A DNA stretch of 64,000 nt, taken from NCBI GenBank assembly GCA_022457155.1, contig JAJGOT010000210.1, positions 719,501-783,500 on the forward strand, read 5' to 3'. Below, in pieces: positions 52,746-63,358 of this stretch. Origin of the DNA: Cladopsammia gracilis. Lineage: Eukaryota; Cnidaria; Anthozoa; Scleractinia; Dendrophylliidae. Position 1 is the stretch's first letter. Every line of letters starts with the position of its first letter. The notes under the pieces were generated by a model. That model did not search any database. It saw only the letters and a program-made list of their open reading frames with translations, and was not told the origin of the DNA. Made by a program: the position numbers and the translations under genes.

Positions 52746-53020
52746 CAGCTCTATTGAGCGAAATATATCAAATAAACTCTTCATTGCAGATCATAGAACG
52801 ATAGAAAGCACTTTTGTGCACAATACGCTTAAAGGATTATATCACGAGATTTACATACTGAATTGAATTTCCGCCTTCAATCAATCATTCTCTCCCCTGT
52901 AATGTCACGGGGCTCCTTTTGGTCAAAACTGCACTAATGCATCCGTCATTTCCAGCAGTGTCCGTCCCCCCCCCCCCCCCACCCCCCGGGAAAACGCCCG
53001 GGCGTAAAACTTTCTGAAAA

Positions 53021-53160
53021 AAATTGGCAAAGCTTTTGAACGAGTCTACATTCGAAGAATTGTCCTATTTGTCTATGGACCACGGCGCCAGGGGGCATGT
53101 AGAAAAAAGGCCATAGAAAAATAGGACAATTCTTCGAATGTAGACTCGTTCAAAAGTTGT
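53021..53160. mobile_element. hairpin MITE
   Basis: AACGAGTCTACATTCGAAGA followed by ATTGTCCTATTT is mirrored by AAATAGGACAATTCTTCGAA followed by TGTAGACTCGTT; the loop is about 50 bp. A C run precedes it at about 52966-52980. Confidence 0.8.
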
Positions 53161-53299
53161 TTTTAAATGTATATGACTCAAACTACCTGGAATGGCAAGA
53201 AAAGTCAATAAAGTTTCCTTTACTAAATATTTCACTCCAAATATTACGACAGGTTAGGAGGTATTTTTCTAAACCTGTTTTAAACTAAACAACATTTAA

Positions 53300-53573
53300 A
53301 CATGTTTAAGCGTTAGTGTCAACGGGGTATAAGGACTGGAACAATTTAGATAATGACATTAAAAATACCCATTCACTGTCCTTATTTATAGCAAAGCTTA
53401 AAAGTTTGCAAATAACCTTTCCATTTTTAAACTTTTTTTAAGCTATTTTACAATCTATTTTTTACTATTTTAAAACTATTTTTAACTATTTTCTTTTTTA
53501 ACAATTTTAAAATTTATAATTTGCAGGGCCCCACTGAAAACCGCCATGGCGAGTGGGCTCCATGGATAAATAC

Positions 53574-53658
<85 letters not shown>
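53300..53658 (+). mobile_element. LINE 3' end with ATT tail
   Basis: TATAAGGACTGGAACAATTT reads YKDWNNLDNDIKNTHSLSLF then IAKLK, the terminal W-N-x-L block of L2/CR1-like reverse transcriptases. A 3' UTR with CAGGGCCCCACTGAAAACCG and TCCATGGATAAATA leads into about 28 ATT units (53573-53657). Confidence 0.75.
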
Positions 53659-53676
53659 AGTGTTTTCCCTCAGTTT

Positions 53677-54012
53677 CCCCCCGGGAGGGAGGGCGGCGGA
53701 TCCCATATGAAAATGACGGGGGTGCTCGTCGTACCTTTTAGGGGTCAAAATTTGTAGATTGGTACCGCTTAGGGTGCTGAAATCTAAAATGACCATGTTA
53801 GGTAGAATTATCGCGGAACCTTTTAGGGTATTGAGCTGTAAAAATATGACAGCCGATATGTCTTGTGTTGTATATAATTGGTACCGCTTAGGAGTAAAAA
53901 TATGTTTGAACCACACCAATCAAACGAGATTCTGGTACCTTTTAGGGTGTTTTTCGAAATTTTCCGACGAGCACACCTGTCATTTTTATTATGGAGTCCC
54001 CTCGGGAGTTTT
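53677..54012. mobile_element. MITE, GACGGGGGTGCTCGTCG family, complete copy
   Basis: CCCCGGGAGGGAGGGCGG with CATATGAAAATGACGGGGGT followed by GCTCGTCG is mirrored by CGACGAGCACACCTGTCATT followed by TTTATTATGGAGTCCCCTCGGG. Internal GGTACCGCTTAGG is repeated twice. It follows the ATT tail of the LINE directly. Confidence 0.7.
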
Positions 54013-54085
54013 CCTCTAGTGAACGATCGTCAGAAATGGAGCCAGGATTCTTTGAGATCGAAAACACGACGATGCCAAATGCCCT

Positions 54086-54138
54086 GGCCCCGGTTGTTCA
54101 AAAGGTGGATAGCGCTATCCACTTGAACAACCGGGGCC
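54086..54138. mobile_element. minimal palindromic MITE, GGCCCCGGTTGTTC family, copy 2
   Basis: GGCCCCGGTTGTTCA and TGAACAACCGGGGCC are exact inverses, with GTGGATAGCGCTATCCAC between them. The unit of 53 bp keeps only the TIRs of the longer copy at 7260. Confidence 0.8.
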
Positions 54139-54507
54139 TGGACTACACTGAGGGAAGCAAGGTTGATGTCTGACTCCCGGGATTCAAACATGACCAAATA
54201 CCCGACTTATGTCCGGGGGGCTAATGTCTGGGGGGGGGGGGGGGGGTATGGACACTGCTGGAAGTGACTGATGCATAAATATTGTACTAGTATGGTAAGG
54301 GTCAACAAAACAGGAGCATTATTTTCATATTTCCGTTGATATAAATATGTTTTTTGGCTTTTCAAAGTGATACTAAATATAGGCGACTTTGCCCCTTTAA
54401 ATAGACGAACAAAATGTCGATATAAAAAGGAGTAAAAAATCCTTATCACTAACCTGCAATAAAAACTGCCTCAGTGAAATTACTCAAAAGTAACTGATTT
54501 TAAAATA
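54139..54507. other. gene B intron, no feature seen
   Basis: About 370 bp with a G run at about 54231-54246. Nothing else was recognised. Confidence 0.45.
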
Positions 54508-54515
54508 CTATATAA

Positions 54516-54963
54516 CAGGGGTGTAACGAATCAGAGCCTTGCGATTCGATTATGCAAATAGTTTTAGACTTATCTGTTGTATCGTCTTTAGCCGGAAAAC
54601 CATAATATTACAGCTGATCTAAAAGATGCAGGCGGATTCACGATCGCTTGGTCGTTCGTCGCCATGTTTGAGAACGTGACAATGAGCGTGCCGCGCATGG
54701 TTTGCCTTATTTGGAAATTCTCAAGGGGTGGTAGAAGGGCAGCATTTTTATGGCGCACTAACTGCAAACACCTTTGCTCAACAATCAAAACGCAGATTTT
54801 AAAGAGTTCTGAATTCTGACTTCACAATATAATAATTAGGGCACCCTGGAAAAGGTATGCAAAACTCGAACCGAAATCGAAACGTGGAAGCAAAGAATTG
54901 TGAATCGAACCGAATGGTCATAATCGCGATTAATCAAGAATTCGATTAATCGTTACACCACTA
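54516..54963. mobile_element. hAT-like MITE with 8-bp target duplication
   Basis: The ends CAGGGGTGTAACG and CGTTACACCACTA are inverted repeats. The octamer CTATATAA flanks the unit at 54508-54515 and 54964-54971. An 8-bp duplication with CAGGGGTG-type ends is the hAT signature. It is 448 bp, non-coding, and depends on an autonomous element elsewhere. Confidence 0.85.
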
Positions 54964-55074
54964 CTATATAAACAATTCTTTCTTCACGCATTTACGACCC
55001 AGAAAGTCCTCGAAATGTACTATAATTAGTAGCTGTTCGATTTTCTCGTCCCTCTGGCCTATCGCAATACTGAA

Positions 55075-55530
55075 TGGTTCAAGAACACATTTGGATCATA
55101 TTCTTATGAAAAGGCTGCGACAGATTCGCCTATTTTTGAAATATTCCCAAATCTCGTTACCCGACTGTGTAAGACAATTTTAAATAGGCCTCCACATCTG
55201 TTTTTGAGTGGAGCATTTTAAGAGATAACTGGTTTTACTAGTCTGCGCTACACACTTTTTTTATAAGAATCTTTTAATAAGAAGCAGCAGTTCTCTGGAA
55301 CAGCCTACCCTGTGATGTGAGAGAAATGAAATCTCTAAGTTAATTTAAACGTTCAGCTTATCTGAATTTTTAATTTAAACTACACACGGCATTCATGAAA
55401 AACAGGTTATTAGATTAATTGTAGTTAGCTTTGTAATTTGTTTAGGCTAGTTAGGTTAGCTAGGTTAGGTTCCTGATGATTTTACCGTGTTTAAATAAAG
55501 ATTTACAGTTACAGTTACAGTTACAGAATA
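55075..55530 (+). mobile_element. LINE 3' end with TTACAG tail, broken
   Basis: GCAGTTCTCTGGAACAGCCT reads AVLWNSLPCDVREMKSLS and then a stop, FKRSAYL, the last blocks of an L2/CR1-like reverse transcriptase. The 3' end has AATAAAG and then ACAGTT repeats (about 55508-55527). Confidence 0.75.
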
Positions 55531-55638
55531 TTGAGGCTGAACTTGGCGGAATTTTAAGAATATGTTAAGAAGTTACCCAAGGCTGAGATTTTGTAAAGAA
55601 CAATTTTTGCGTGTTGATGAAAAATAAAATACAATAAA

Positions 55639-56328
55639 ACTCAAGCATGTTAAGGCATGACCCAGAGCCTAATTTGCATAAAATCCGTCAAGAGTCATTA
55701 CTTTATAAAGATATACATAAACATCCTCAAACTTGGTAGTAACATAAAATTTGATGTCCTTAAATTAGTGTTTACTTTATGTGTGGAATGTTTGCATCAC
55801 GTGAACTGTTATAACAGTTTTCTTACGCGAAGAGAAAAGTGAAAATGGGCCGCCGAAATGACATATAATAGGTATATATTGAAATAGCAATGTAATTCTG
55901 TGGTTTTCCCCTTTAAGAATCTGTCCTGAATGGCTGACTGCGATTTACCGTTAAAGAGTAATTTTCAAAAATAGGTCACGTGACCCTTTTATTCTTTTAA
56001 TAACTTCTTAATGAAAGAAGATATTTCTCCATTCAGGACACGGATTGTATCTATGCACCAAGTCAATAAATACGGCATAGGTTTTTGGCCGCCACAATAA
56101 ACCATCCTTGGCCCGTTTCAGATTGCTCTTTTTTCCTTAATTATGACGTCATCAGTCACGTGACCACAAATGTTAACACTCAAAAGGTTTAAGGACGTTG
56201 AAATATTTCTGCTTTGCACTTTTCATGGCCGTTAATACGAAAAGAACATTACGTCTACTAGAAAAAATAGTTGTCTTCGCGGGGGGTCTAAGATCAAAGG
56301 ACAGCCCATGCCTTAACATGCTTGAGAA
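55639..56328. mobile_element. TIR element with CTCAAGCATGTTAAGGCATG ends
   Basis: ACTCAAGCATGTTAAGGCAT followed by GACCCAG is mirrored by the CCCATGCCTTAACATGCTTG followed by AG at 56307-56328. The interior has a few CACGTGAC palindromes. No gene. Confidence 0.75.
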
Positions 56329-56633
56329 TCACATAATATTTTAAATGAACTTTATTACGCCATTGAAAAGTATGGTACATTCTTTCCTTTTTCTAACAAA
56401 ACTAGCTAACAAAACTGGCTGGCTATAAGGTAAAGCGGTAAAGCACGTGCTCATGTAACACGATACAGACACCATACAGCATTAAAAAACAGATTTCGAT
56501 TCCAAAATGTTTATGGAATTGTAGACAATTTAAAACTACACATGTGGGCCAAATTTTGAACTGCCAGAGCATTTCGTTCAAGAGTTATAGGCGAACGAAT
56601 ATTAGACATTTTTAGTGAAAATGTATGGAGCGG

Positions 56634-56668
56634 CCATGTTGGGGTACCAAAGTGGTACCCCAACATGG
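56634..56668. repeat. perfect 15-bp hairpin
   Basis: CCATGTTGGGGTACC and GGTACCCCAACATGG are separated by five bases. It could be the centre of an old palindromic element. Confidence 0.85.
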
Positions 56669-56699
56669 CGGCCAAAACTTCAAAGTCATAATTACGCAA

Positions 56700-57569
56700 A
56701 AAATCTCATCACAAAAGATTGGATTCACTATAAGTTACATTAAATCGGCTTATAAACATCTATAATGCAAAAATAACTTTCAACTGGTTCAATTTTGTTT
56801 ATTTTCCCGGCTTATCTGAAATAGCGTGACGAATTGCGCGACACATTTGAAACCTTTACAAATCGGAAGCAAAACATCGTTAAAACCTGAAACTTTTTGT
56901 GAAGGATTGTAACACTGGTATCTACATGCCATGTTAGAAACAGCTTTGCAGGATGTAAAGTTTAGATTTTTTAATTTTTATGACGTCATGTGCAAACCAA
57001 GAATACTCTGTATCTAAGAATGTACACAAGAATATTTTCAGCCTAAATTCGGCAAAAGTAAATAAGAATATCCAGCCTGGGCATGAAAAATATGTATTCT
57101 TATATAAAAAAAGAGTGTATATGCCTTCTTGATGACACTGTTTACAGTAATTATAAATAACGTTTCAATATTAGGGTTACCCAGATTTCAAATTTTTTTG
57201 GTTAAACACCGTCTGAACGTCGTTTAAATAACCGGGCCTTACGCAGTGTAAATCGATTCCTTGATTTCCTTAAGGCTTATTTTTCCTGCATCACGGTCGC
57301 AAAGCCTAATGGCCCGGACACACGTTAACCGCGGTCAAACGAGAGAAATTTGCAAAAGTTAACCAAAGTACTTAAAAATTAAGGTTGTCATTTTCACTGT
57401 TTAAAGTTCAATATATTGCCAATACACTGTCAATTTACCAAACGTTTTGAAAGTTTACCAAAAAAGGTCTAAGCGTTTAAAAACTGTGAACTGCAGAATT
57501 GTCGGCGCCATTTGCCAACAAAATTTTGATCAGGCGCAAAGAGTTTTGGTCAGTTTTCAACGCGGGAAA
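56700..57569. other. gene B intron, no feature seen
   Basis: About 870 bp of A+T-rich sequence; nothing defined. Confidence 0.45.
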
Positions 57570-57693
57570 AAGCTCATCACTATCCACTATCCAGTGGTAT
57601 TAAACAAATAAGTATTAACAAAATCCATTGTTATCCACTAGATAGTGATTTATCCGGTGGATAGCGCTATCAACCGTTCGAACGACCGGGGCC
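57570..57693. mobile_element. GGCCCCGGTTGTTC family, copy 3, left end degraded
   Basis: CACTATCCAGTGG-type and TTATCCGGTGGATAGCGCTA blocks and the right end CGAACGACCGGGGCC match copy 1 at 7260-7406. The left terminus is not recognisable. Confidence 0.55.
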
Positions 57694-58557
57694 TAAACGA
57701 TACAAACAGAATAAAGAAGCGTATTTCTATGTGGGGCCACGAAAAAAGTTGGTAATAAACCCGGTATTTTCAAAACGAAGAGCTGGGAATCGTATAAAAT
57801 CAGAGGAAACGGCGAATCGTTAAGAGAGCACGCCGGGGGTAACCTTTACCGTTGTACTCTATAATAGGATCATTTAATGCTCTCCAGAGCCGATAGAATT
57901 ATTTTCTGTATTCTGTCTTTTGTATGCTACCTCTGTTGACATATATTGGGGTTTCGTTGGCTCTCATACAAGAGGAGAAACATGAGTGATTAGTATAGCA
58001 TCCGTGAGATTTACAAAACAGCAGCCATGCTGAGGTGTAAAATTTCCCGCACCACACCCTGTCCATACCGCGCGAGAAAAAAATGGACTTTGGCTTCAAG
58101 ATTAATTCAGCCGGTTTGGTTTCCAAGGTAGCGGTTTTTTTTGTGTGTGTCTATTTTCGTCGAATTTTTACCGTTTCTAATCAAGGATTACATTTACCAA
58201 GTTGGTAAAAATTTATGCTAGAGAAAGCTCAAACGCTGGGAGCAGGTATTGGGACGGTTGTGGACTCAAGGACTTCGGTAACCTGGTAAACTTATTCAAG
58301 TCGCAAGAGGACGCGAAACGCTAGAATTTCATTCAGCAAACTTTCATCGCCGCCCACAGAGGAAAATAAGCTCATTAAGAAGTGGAAAGAAAGGTAAATA
58401 AACGAATGCTTGTCTGTGAAATCCAAGTTTCAGTAATCGTCAATGCTCTTGAGGCCCTTTTTCAAGTTCATTTCCCTCAATTTTGAGGCCAAATTAAACA
58501 TGATGGTTCCAAGTGAAATGTTTTTGTTACGGAAAAAAAAATAAATAAATAAACTTT
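57694..58557. other. gene B intron, no feature seen
   Basis: About 860 bp with no definable repeat. The 75-residue minus-strand frame at 57899-58126 has no recognised family. Confidence 0.45.
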
Positions 58558-58700
58558 AGTTCGCCATTATATGTCCTCTAATAAACAACGGTTTGACGTC
58601 ATAGCATGGTCAAAACAGTTGCGGAATTACGAGCGAACTCTGTTTTGACCATGCTATGACGTCAAACCGTTGTTTATCAGGAGACATATAATGGTGAACT
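58558..58700. mobile_element. hairpin MITE
   Basis: AGTTCGCCATTATATGTCCT, AACAACGGTTTGACGTCATA and GCATGGTCAAAACAG are mirrored after a loop of about 20 bp by CTGTTTTGACCATGC ... GACATATAATGGTGAACT. The arms are about 60 bp. Confidence 0.8.
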
Positions 58701-58865
58701 AAAATCTATTTGGTAAAAAAATATCTGTTGAATGCAGTAACGTCGAGGATATGTCGTGCGTGTTTGTCGGCAAATGTTTTTTTAAAGCTATCAAATAGGT
58801 TGTTAATCCTAGAAACTCGAACGGGAGGACATTGTGTGTTTAATACATGGTTCGAGTGACGTATC

Positions 58866-59015
58866 TCTAACTTTTTAGTCTGATGATAAAATCTTGTGGT
58901 GTGACCTCAGCAGGACTTTCATGTGATACTGTTTGTATTTTTACTATTCTACAAGATGAAATTTGATATTCTTCTTAAGTTTTCATTTTGGCCAGTCCTG
59001 AGAGTAAAAGGGTCA
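58866..59015 (+). repeat. 88-bp-unit MITE family, truncated copy before gene B exon 2
   Basis: TCTAACTTTTTAGTCTGATG with GGTGTGACCTCAGCAGGACT and CCAGTCCTGAGAGTAAAAGG matches the family. It contributes the upstream part of the open frame that runs into exon 2, which is therefore not coding there. Confidence 0.6.
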
Positions 59016-59067
59016 GGCAGTGAACTCATGCACCCCTCGGGTGCCGTTTTTTTTTTTCTTTTCTCAG

Positions 59068-59438
59068 TGCCTTGCCTTGGAGAAGGATTGAAATGCAATA
59101 TATGCAAGTCAAACAAATCCTGGGACAATTGTGAAAAGAAAACAGAAAAAAGGCCGTGTCCCCCAGCAGACAGTGAAGTCTGTATTAAACTACATTTTGT
59201 GGAGCACAGTGAAGACACAAAGGGACACAAAGAAACATTTGTAAAGATGTGTGGAAAAGCAGAGATGTGTACAGACAAGGAATGCAAAATGCATGGAAAA
59301 TATTGCAAAGTTGACTGTTGCCATATCGATTATTGCAACACCGCGGCAAGACCAACGACGGGACTGCCAATCACACTGTTACATTTGTCTGTTTTAATTG
59401 CTTTGTACCTCCTGCAGTTGGTTTGTTTCCTCAGCTGA
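59068..59438 (+). CDS. Ly6/uPAR-like protein B, exon 2 (whole domain and GPI-type tail)
   Basis: The acceptor TTTTCTTTTCTCAG receives phase 1 and the exon reads to TGA. PCLGEGL leads to KCNICKSNKSWDNCEKKT, then MCGKAEMCTDKECKMHGKYC and KVDCCHIDYCNTAARP. Twelve cysteines match protein A position by position, as do SWD(D/N)CEK, EVC(V/I)K and C-T-D-K-x-C-K, so A and B are paralogues. The end (GLPITLLHLSVLIALYLLQL) is a GPI-type hydrophobic signal. The predicted precursor is 142 residues. Confidence 0.85.
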
Positions 59439-59619
59439 GCATTTTCATGCTTTCCAAGGTAAGTGTAAATTATATTTTGAATGATTGATTTCTTTGCTAA
59501 AAACATTTTGAAACTGTGATCAAAGGCTCCTATAAGATAACTCGTGAATACAAAACGCTCTAAATAAAAGATTCTGCACACCTTCGGACCCTCCCCTCCC
59601 TTAGGTATTTTGCTCCACC

Positions 59620-59687
<68 letters not shown>
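59620..59687 (+). repeat. CA dinucleotide microsatellite
   Basis: About 33 uninterrupted AC units lie 180 bp after the gene B stop, probably within its 3' UTR or just past it. Confidence 0.95.
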
Positions 59688-59688
<1 letters not shown>

Positions 59689-59793
59689 AGTGTCCAACTT
59701 TACTCCCTCCTTCCAACGCCATCCCAATGGGTATGGCAGGTGACCATAATAAATCGCGGGCTCAAAGTTTACAGTACAGAGCAAGGCTGGGTA

Positions 59794-60117
59794 GAGTCTA
59801 CCTTCTATAGCTCAGAAGGAGGTAGGACACTTATTGAGAATTATATAACGTAATGCCGACACTTATAATTTTATTTTCAATAAATTTTTAAGTGTAAAAA
59901 AGAAAATCTAAAATCCTCACTCAGGATTGAACCTGTGACCTCAGCTAGGCTTAGACTAACATAGCCTACCGTACCACTGTACCACCTAGCTTCTCGGAAT
60001 GCTCAGGCCTAAATTTAACTATTTAAACTGCTACCCATAACATCAACTGAAAGCTAACCAGTTATGTAAGTCTCAAAAAGGTGTCCGACCTCCTTCTGAG
60101 CTATGGAATCTAGACTC
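59794..60117. mobile_element. MULE-like MITE with tRNA-like core, copy 3
   Basis: GAGTCTACCTTCTATAGCTC followed by AGAAGGAGGTAGGACAC is mirrored by GTGTCCGACCTCCTTCTGAG followed by CTATGGAATCTAGACTC. Inside are TATATAACG-type and ACTTATAATTTTATTTTCAA steps and the tRNA-like core in minus orientation (about 59917-59995). Confidence 0.75.
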
Positions 60118-60974
60118 ATCCTTCAGTTTCGCCCTCCCCGCCATTTTTAATGCGGAGAAGGCCCTGGGGACGAAGTTAAGTTCAGTCCAAACGGACGACA
60201 AGTCACGCACGCCCCAGTCACGCACGCCCCACGTGGGTTTAGTTCTGTTCAACCTAAAGTACATCCGAACGAGGCTAGAACGAGACGCTATGAAACAACT
60301 TCTGGAACAACTGTTCCTTTCTAAAGAATAAAGCCACCCAAATACTGTAAACAATTTTGTCGAGAATTTTTATATATCATATTGTACGCTGCTGAACGGA
60401 TATTTTTGGTCTTGTATTAAAAAACGAAATGACGGACCAGTCATTATACTTTTTCTTCTCGCAGTATCTGGTGTTCGAGAGTCAGGAACATTAACCGGAA
60501 CCTGAATGTGACTTTGATTCAGTGGCGCAATTTTGCTCCTCATCACTTGTAGAAACCTCCTTGTGTTTGGTTTCTATGACAAGCCATATGTTCGATCGCC
60601 TCCCGTGACACAAACAAGGCCTCGCTTATGTTCTCATAAATGCGAAAACTGTAACTAAAGCTTGTTTTAAAACTCTTAAGCAGCGTAATTCAAAACTGAA
60701 ATTAACAGCAATAATGCTACACTGACAAGTATCTTAAATTTCGCAAACAAACCAACTCATCTACGTCCCAATTGGCAAATTACAAAGCAAATAAATACGA
60801 GAACGCACTAAAATTGGACAAATCGCATTAACGCTGTCATTTGAAGGAGACAACTACTAAAGAGATAACAAATCTTCAGCTTTTCTCGCTAAAGAGATCT
60901 GTATAAACAAGGAAGCTTCAGTTAACCAAGAAGAGAAACTTCCCTACAATCTGGTCGCTCGCTCTACCCACGTT
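60118..60974. other. spacer before gene C
   Basis: It contains a MITE arm (about 60158-60180) and a GTCACGCACGCCCC duplication near 60201-60231. No clear promoter motif. Nothing coding. Confidence 0.4.
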
Positions 60975-61050
60975 ATGAAGTTGGGGAACGGCATATTGTT
61001 TATCTTTCTAATCATCGGGCCACCGTCTATTCTTGGCGAGTCTGTTTCTG
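60975..61050 (+). CDS. Ly6/uPAR-like protein C, exon 1 (signal peptide), partial gene
   Basis: ATG at 60975 opens MKLGNGILFIFLIIGPPSIL then GESVS and the exon ends TCTG|GTCAGT in phase 1. Signal-peptide character, phase and tandem position after genes A and B suggest a third member. Its domain exon is not in the window, so membership is inferred. Confidence 0.5.
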
Positions 61051-61917
61051 GTCAGTAAGCGAAGAAAAGTTTTTTTCTTTTTAACACTTCATTATTACGT
61101 ATTTTTAATGTCTTAATGTCGCAGGCAAAAAGCGCGATCTTTGATGCAATTTTAGTTGCGATTTAAAGTGCGTTTTAAATTCGCCTGTTAAAACTACATA
61201 CAATTTTCGCTGCCATCTGCGTCACAATCAAATCTCCGTGAAGCTGCGGCGAAAATCGGCAGTAGTTTACGTACAGATAACTGAAATAGCTCAAGTTTAA
61301 AAATATATATAACTAGCTTTCATTCCCAATCGCGTCCAGGTTCAAAATTGAAAAAAAAAATTGTAATTGTGATTGCACGAGGTAAACAGCATAAATGGCC
61401 ATGCACATTTTAGGATTTCAACTACATAAAACCACGTTGTAAGATCCAAGATTTGACTGTGATATTATATTAACAATGTAAATTTAAAGTACATAGTATA
61501 AATGCGCGATGACCACTTATGTTAATCAATTTTTCGACGCAACATTCGAATGACCGCTATACAAATGCCTGTACAAATTCAGAAATTCTATATTCGCCTT
61601 TTAACGTGCTTTTCTCAGCCGTGTCGATTGTTTTCTTTTGAATATTAGAAAGTTGAGTAAAACTGCGTGGCGGTTTAAAAGTCCGAATATTCACCTTGCT
61701 CGTTTTTTCGTCGGAGGTTCATAATTCGCAAAATGTTAGAAGAGACAAACAACGTTGCGCTGCAAAAATCGTTACATCAGTCTAAAACATGTCCACTCTC
61801 CCAGCGTGCAAAGAATGAAGTTTTTGAAAAGCAGCCTTAAGTAAATAAACATAACTCAGTGCCGTTTTTGGGAATCACGTTTTTCATATTAACATAATCT
61901 TATCTATCTTCAAAGTA
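61051..61917. other. gene C intron, no feature seen
   Basis: About 870 bp of A+T-rich sequence. No acceptor followed by a cysteine-rich frame was found. Confidence 0.45.
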
Positions 61918-62736
61918 TTAAGGTCGCGGGGGACAGGTTCCGCTCATCAGTATGCATTTATGAAAAGAGTATGCACGAAGTGCGACGGCTGATACCCAAA
62001 ATGCACGAAATATTCACGAAAAGGCTCTGTAATGTTTCTGCATCAATAATTGCACGTGCAAAGAGTGTCAACGCTTTGTTCTTTCTGTATGATCATGAAG
62101 TGTTGACAATAGCCCGTGGATTAAAATTAGCAAAATTACCATATATATACTTTTTGCATTCGTGTTTGCTCGGGAAGCCTTCGGAAGCGTAAAAACAAGC
62201 AATTTTGTGTCCAAGAATTCAGCGCGGATAGAGAATTTCATGAGTTGACACTGCAGGGAGGTAAACTAGGTGTATTGTAGATTGTCATATCTGACTCAAA
62301 ATTTTTAAATAGGCTTTCAAAGGGAAGATATGAGGATTCAAATTCTAACATGGACAATTTTACTCCTTTAAAAGCTGATAACTTTTAATTAAAGTAGAAA
62401 TCAAAAAATCGGAGTCAGATATGACACAATAGATGTTTTGACGGATCAGTGATTGGCGAAATCAACTTGCTTTGTGTTCTTCTCGAGGAGCAAACTTGGA
62501 CACAAAACCACGTTTTAAAACAAACTAACTTTAGTAGCTTACAGCATTGACGCAAAGCGCGATCCCTTCAATAAAAAAACAATCCTTATGCACTTCCATT
62601 ATTCTCCAATATCTTTGTTAAATGTTAGCGAAATCGGCTTTCAAACGTTCACGATATAACGTTTTTCAAAGTGACATCCTTGCTAAAATTTTGCCTTATG
62701 AATTTATTCATGGCCAGGTATCCCCCGCGACCTTAA
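61918..62736. mobile_element. TIR element with TTAAGGTCGCGGGGGA ends
   Basis: TTAAGGTCGCGGGGGA and TCCCCCGCGACCTTAA are perfect 16-bp inverted ends. A smaller internal palindrome (ATTGTAGATTGTCATATCTG / CAGATATGACACAATAG) spans about 62275-62433. The 73-residue frame inside is not supported as a gene. Confidence 0.75.
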
Positions 62737-62883
62737 CACGAAACGAGATTCTGAGATTATTTATCTAAGAGAATCTTCATTCTCTACGACAAAGTGGGAT
62801 CCAGTTACAGTCGAAATGGGCACTGTTTAAGAAGGCGCTTGGAATGGCGTTGTGTTGTTTTTCCATAACATTTTAGCGCCTTT

Positions 62884-63358
62884 AACCCTTTCACTCCTAG
62901 AGCCGGTCAATTACGGAGACATGTTTTGCTAACTTTTGAGTCTGTGGACAAAAACTTATGGTGTGACCATTCATATGAAACCTCTTTGGCAGTACTTTTG
63001 CATGGTACCATTTGTTCTAACTTTTGAGTCTGTGGACGAAATCCTATGGTGTGACCATTCAAATGAAACCTCTTCAGCAGTACTTTTGCATGGTACCATT
63101 TATTTCTAACTTTTGAGTCTGTTGATAAAATCTTATGGTGTGACCATTCATATGAAACCTCTTTGGCAGTACTTTTGCATGGTACCATTTGTTCTAACTT
63201 TTGAGTCTGTTGATGAAATTCTATGGTGTGACCATTCAAACGAAACCTCTTCAGCAGTACTTTTGCATGGTACCATTTGTTTTTAAATATTTTACAAAAT
63301 GAAATTTAGGATTTTTCTTGAATTTTGATGTTTGGCACTCTTGGGAGTGAAAGGGTTA
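62884..63358 (+). mobile_element. 88-bp-unit MITE family, full copy with four units
   Basis: TTTAACCCTTTCACTCCTAG and CTTGGGAGTGAAAGGGTTAA are inverted ends. Between them are four tandem units of about 88 bp. Units 1 and 3 share CATATGAAACCTCTTTGGCA, while 2 and 4 share CAAA(T/C)GAAACCTCTTCAGCA, so the array grew by doubling a two-unit block. The 110-residue minus-strand frame is produced by this repeat. Confidence 0.85.

Noticed and set aside
53521..53757. Isoleucine-, tyrosine- or asparagine-run frames on both strands
   Set aside because: Produced by the ATT microsatellite tail of a LINE.
58923..59067. Upstream extension of the gene B exon 2 open frame to an ATG at 58923
   Set aside because: The extension is MITE sequence and the acceptor TTTTCTCAG at 59067 matches the phase of a proper signal exon.
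59560..59784. Cysteine/valine repeat frames on the minus strand
   Set aside because: Translation of the CA dinucleotide repeat.
62907..63239. 110-residue minus-strand frame with an internal repeat
   Set aside because: It is the 88-bp tandem unit of a MITE translated four times; the family is clearly mobile and non-coding elsewhere.
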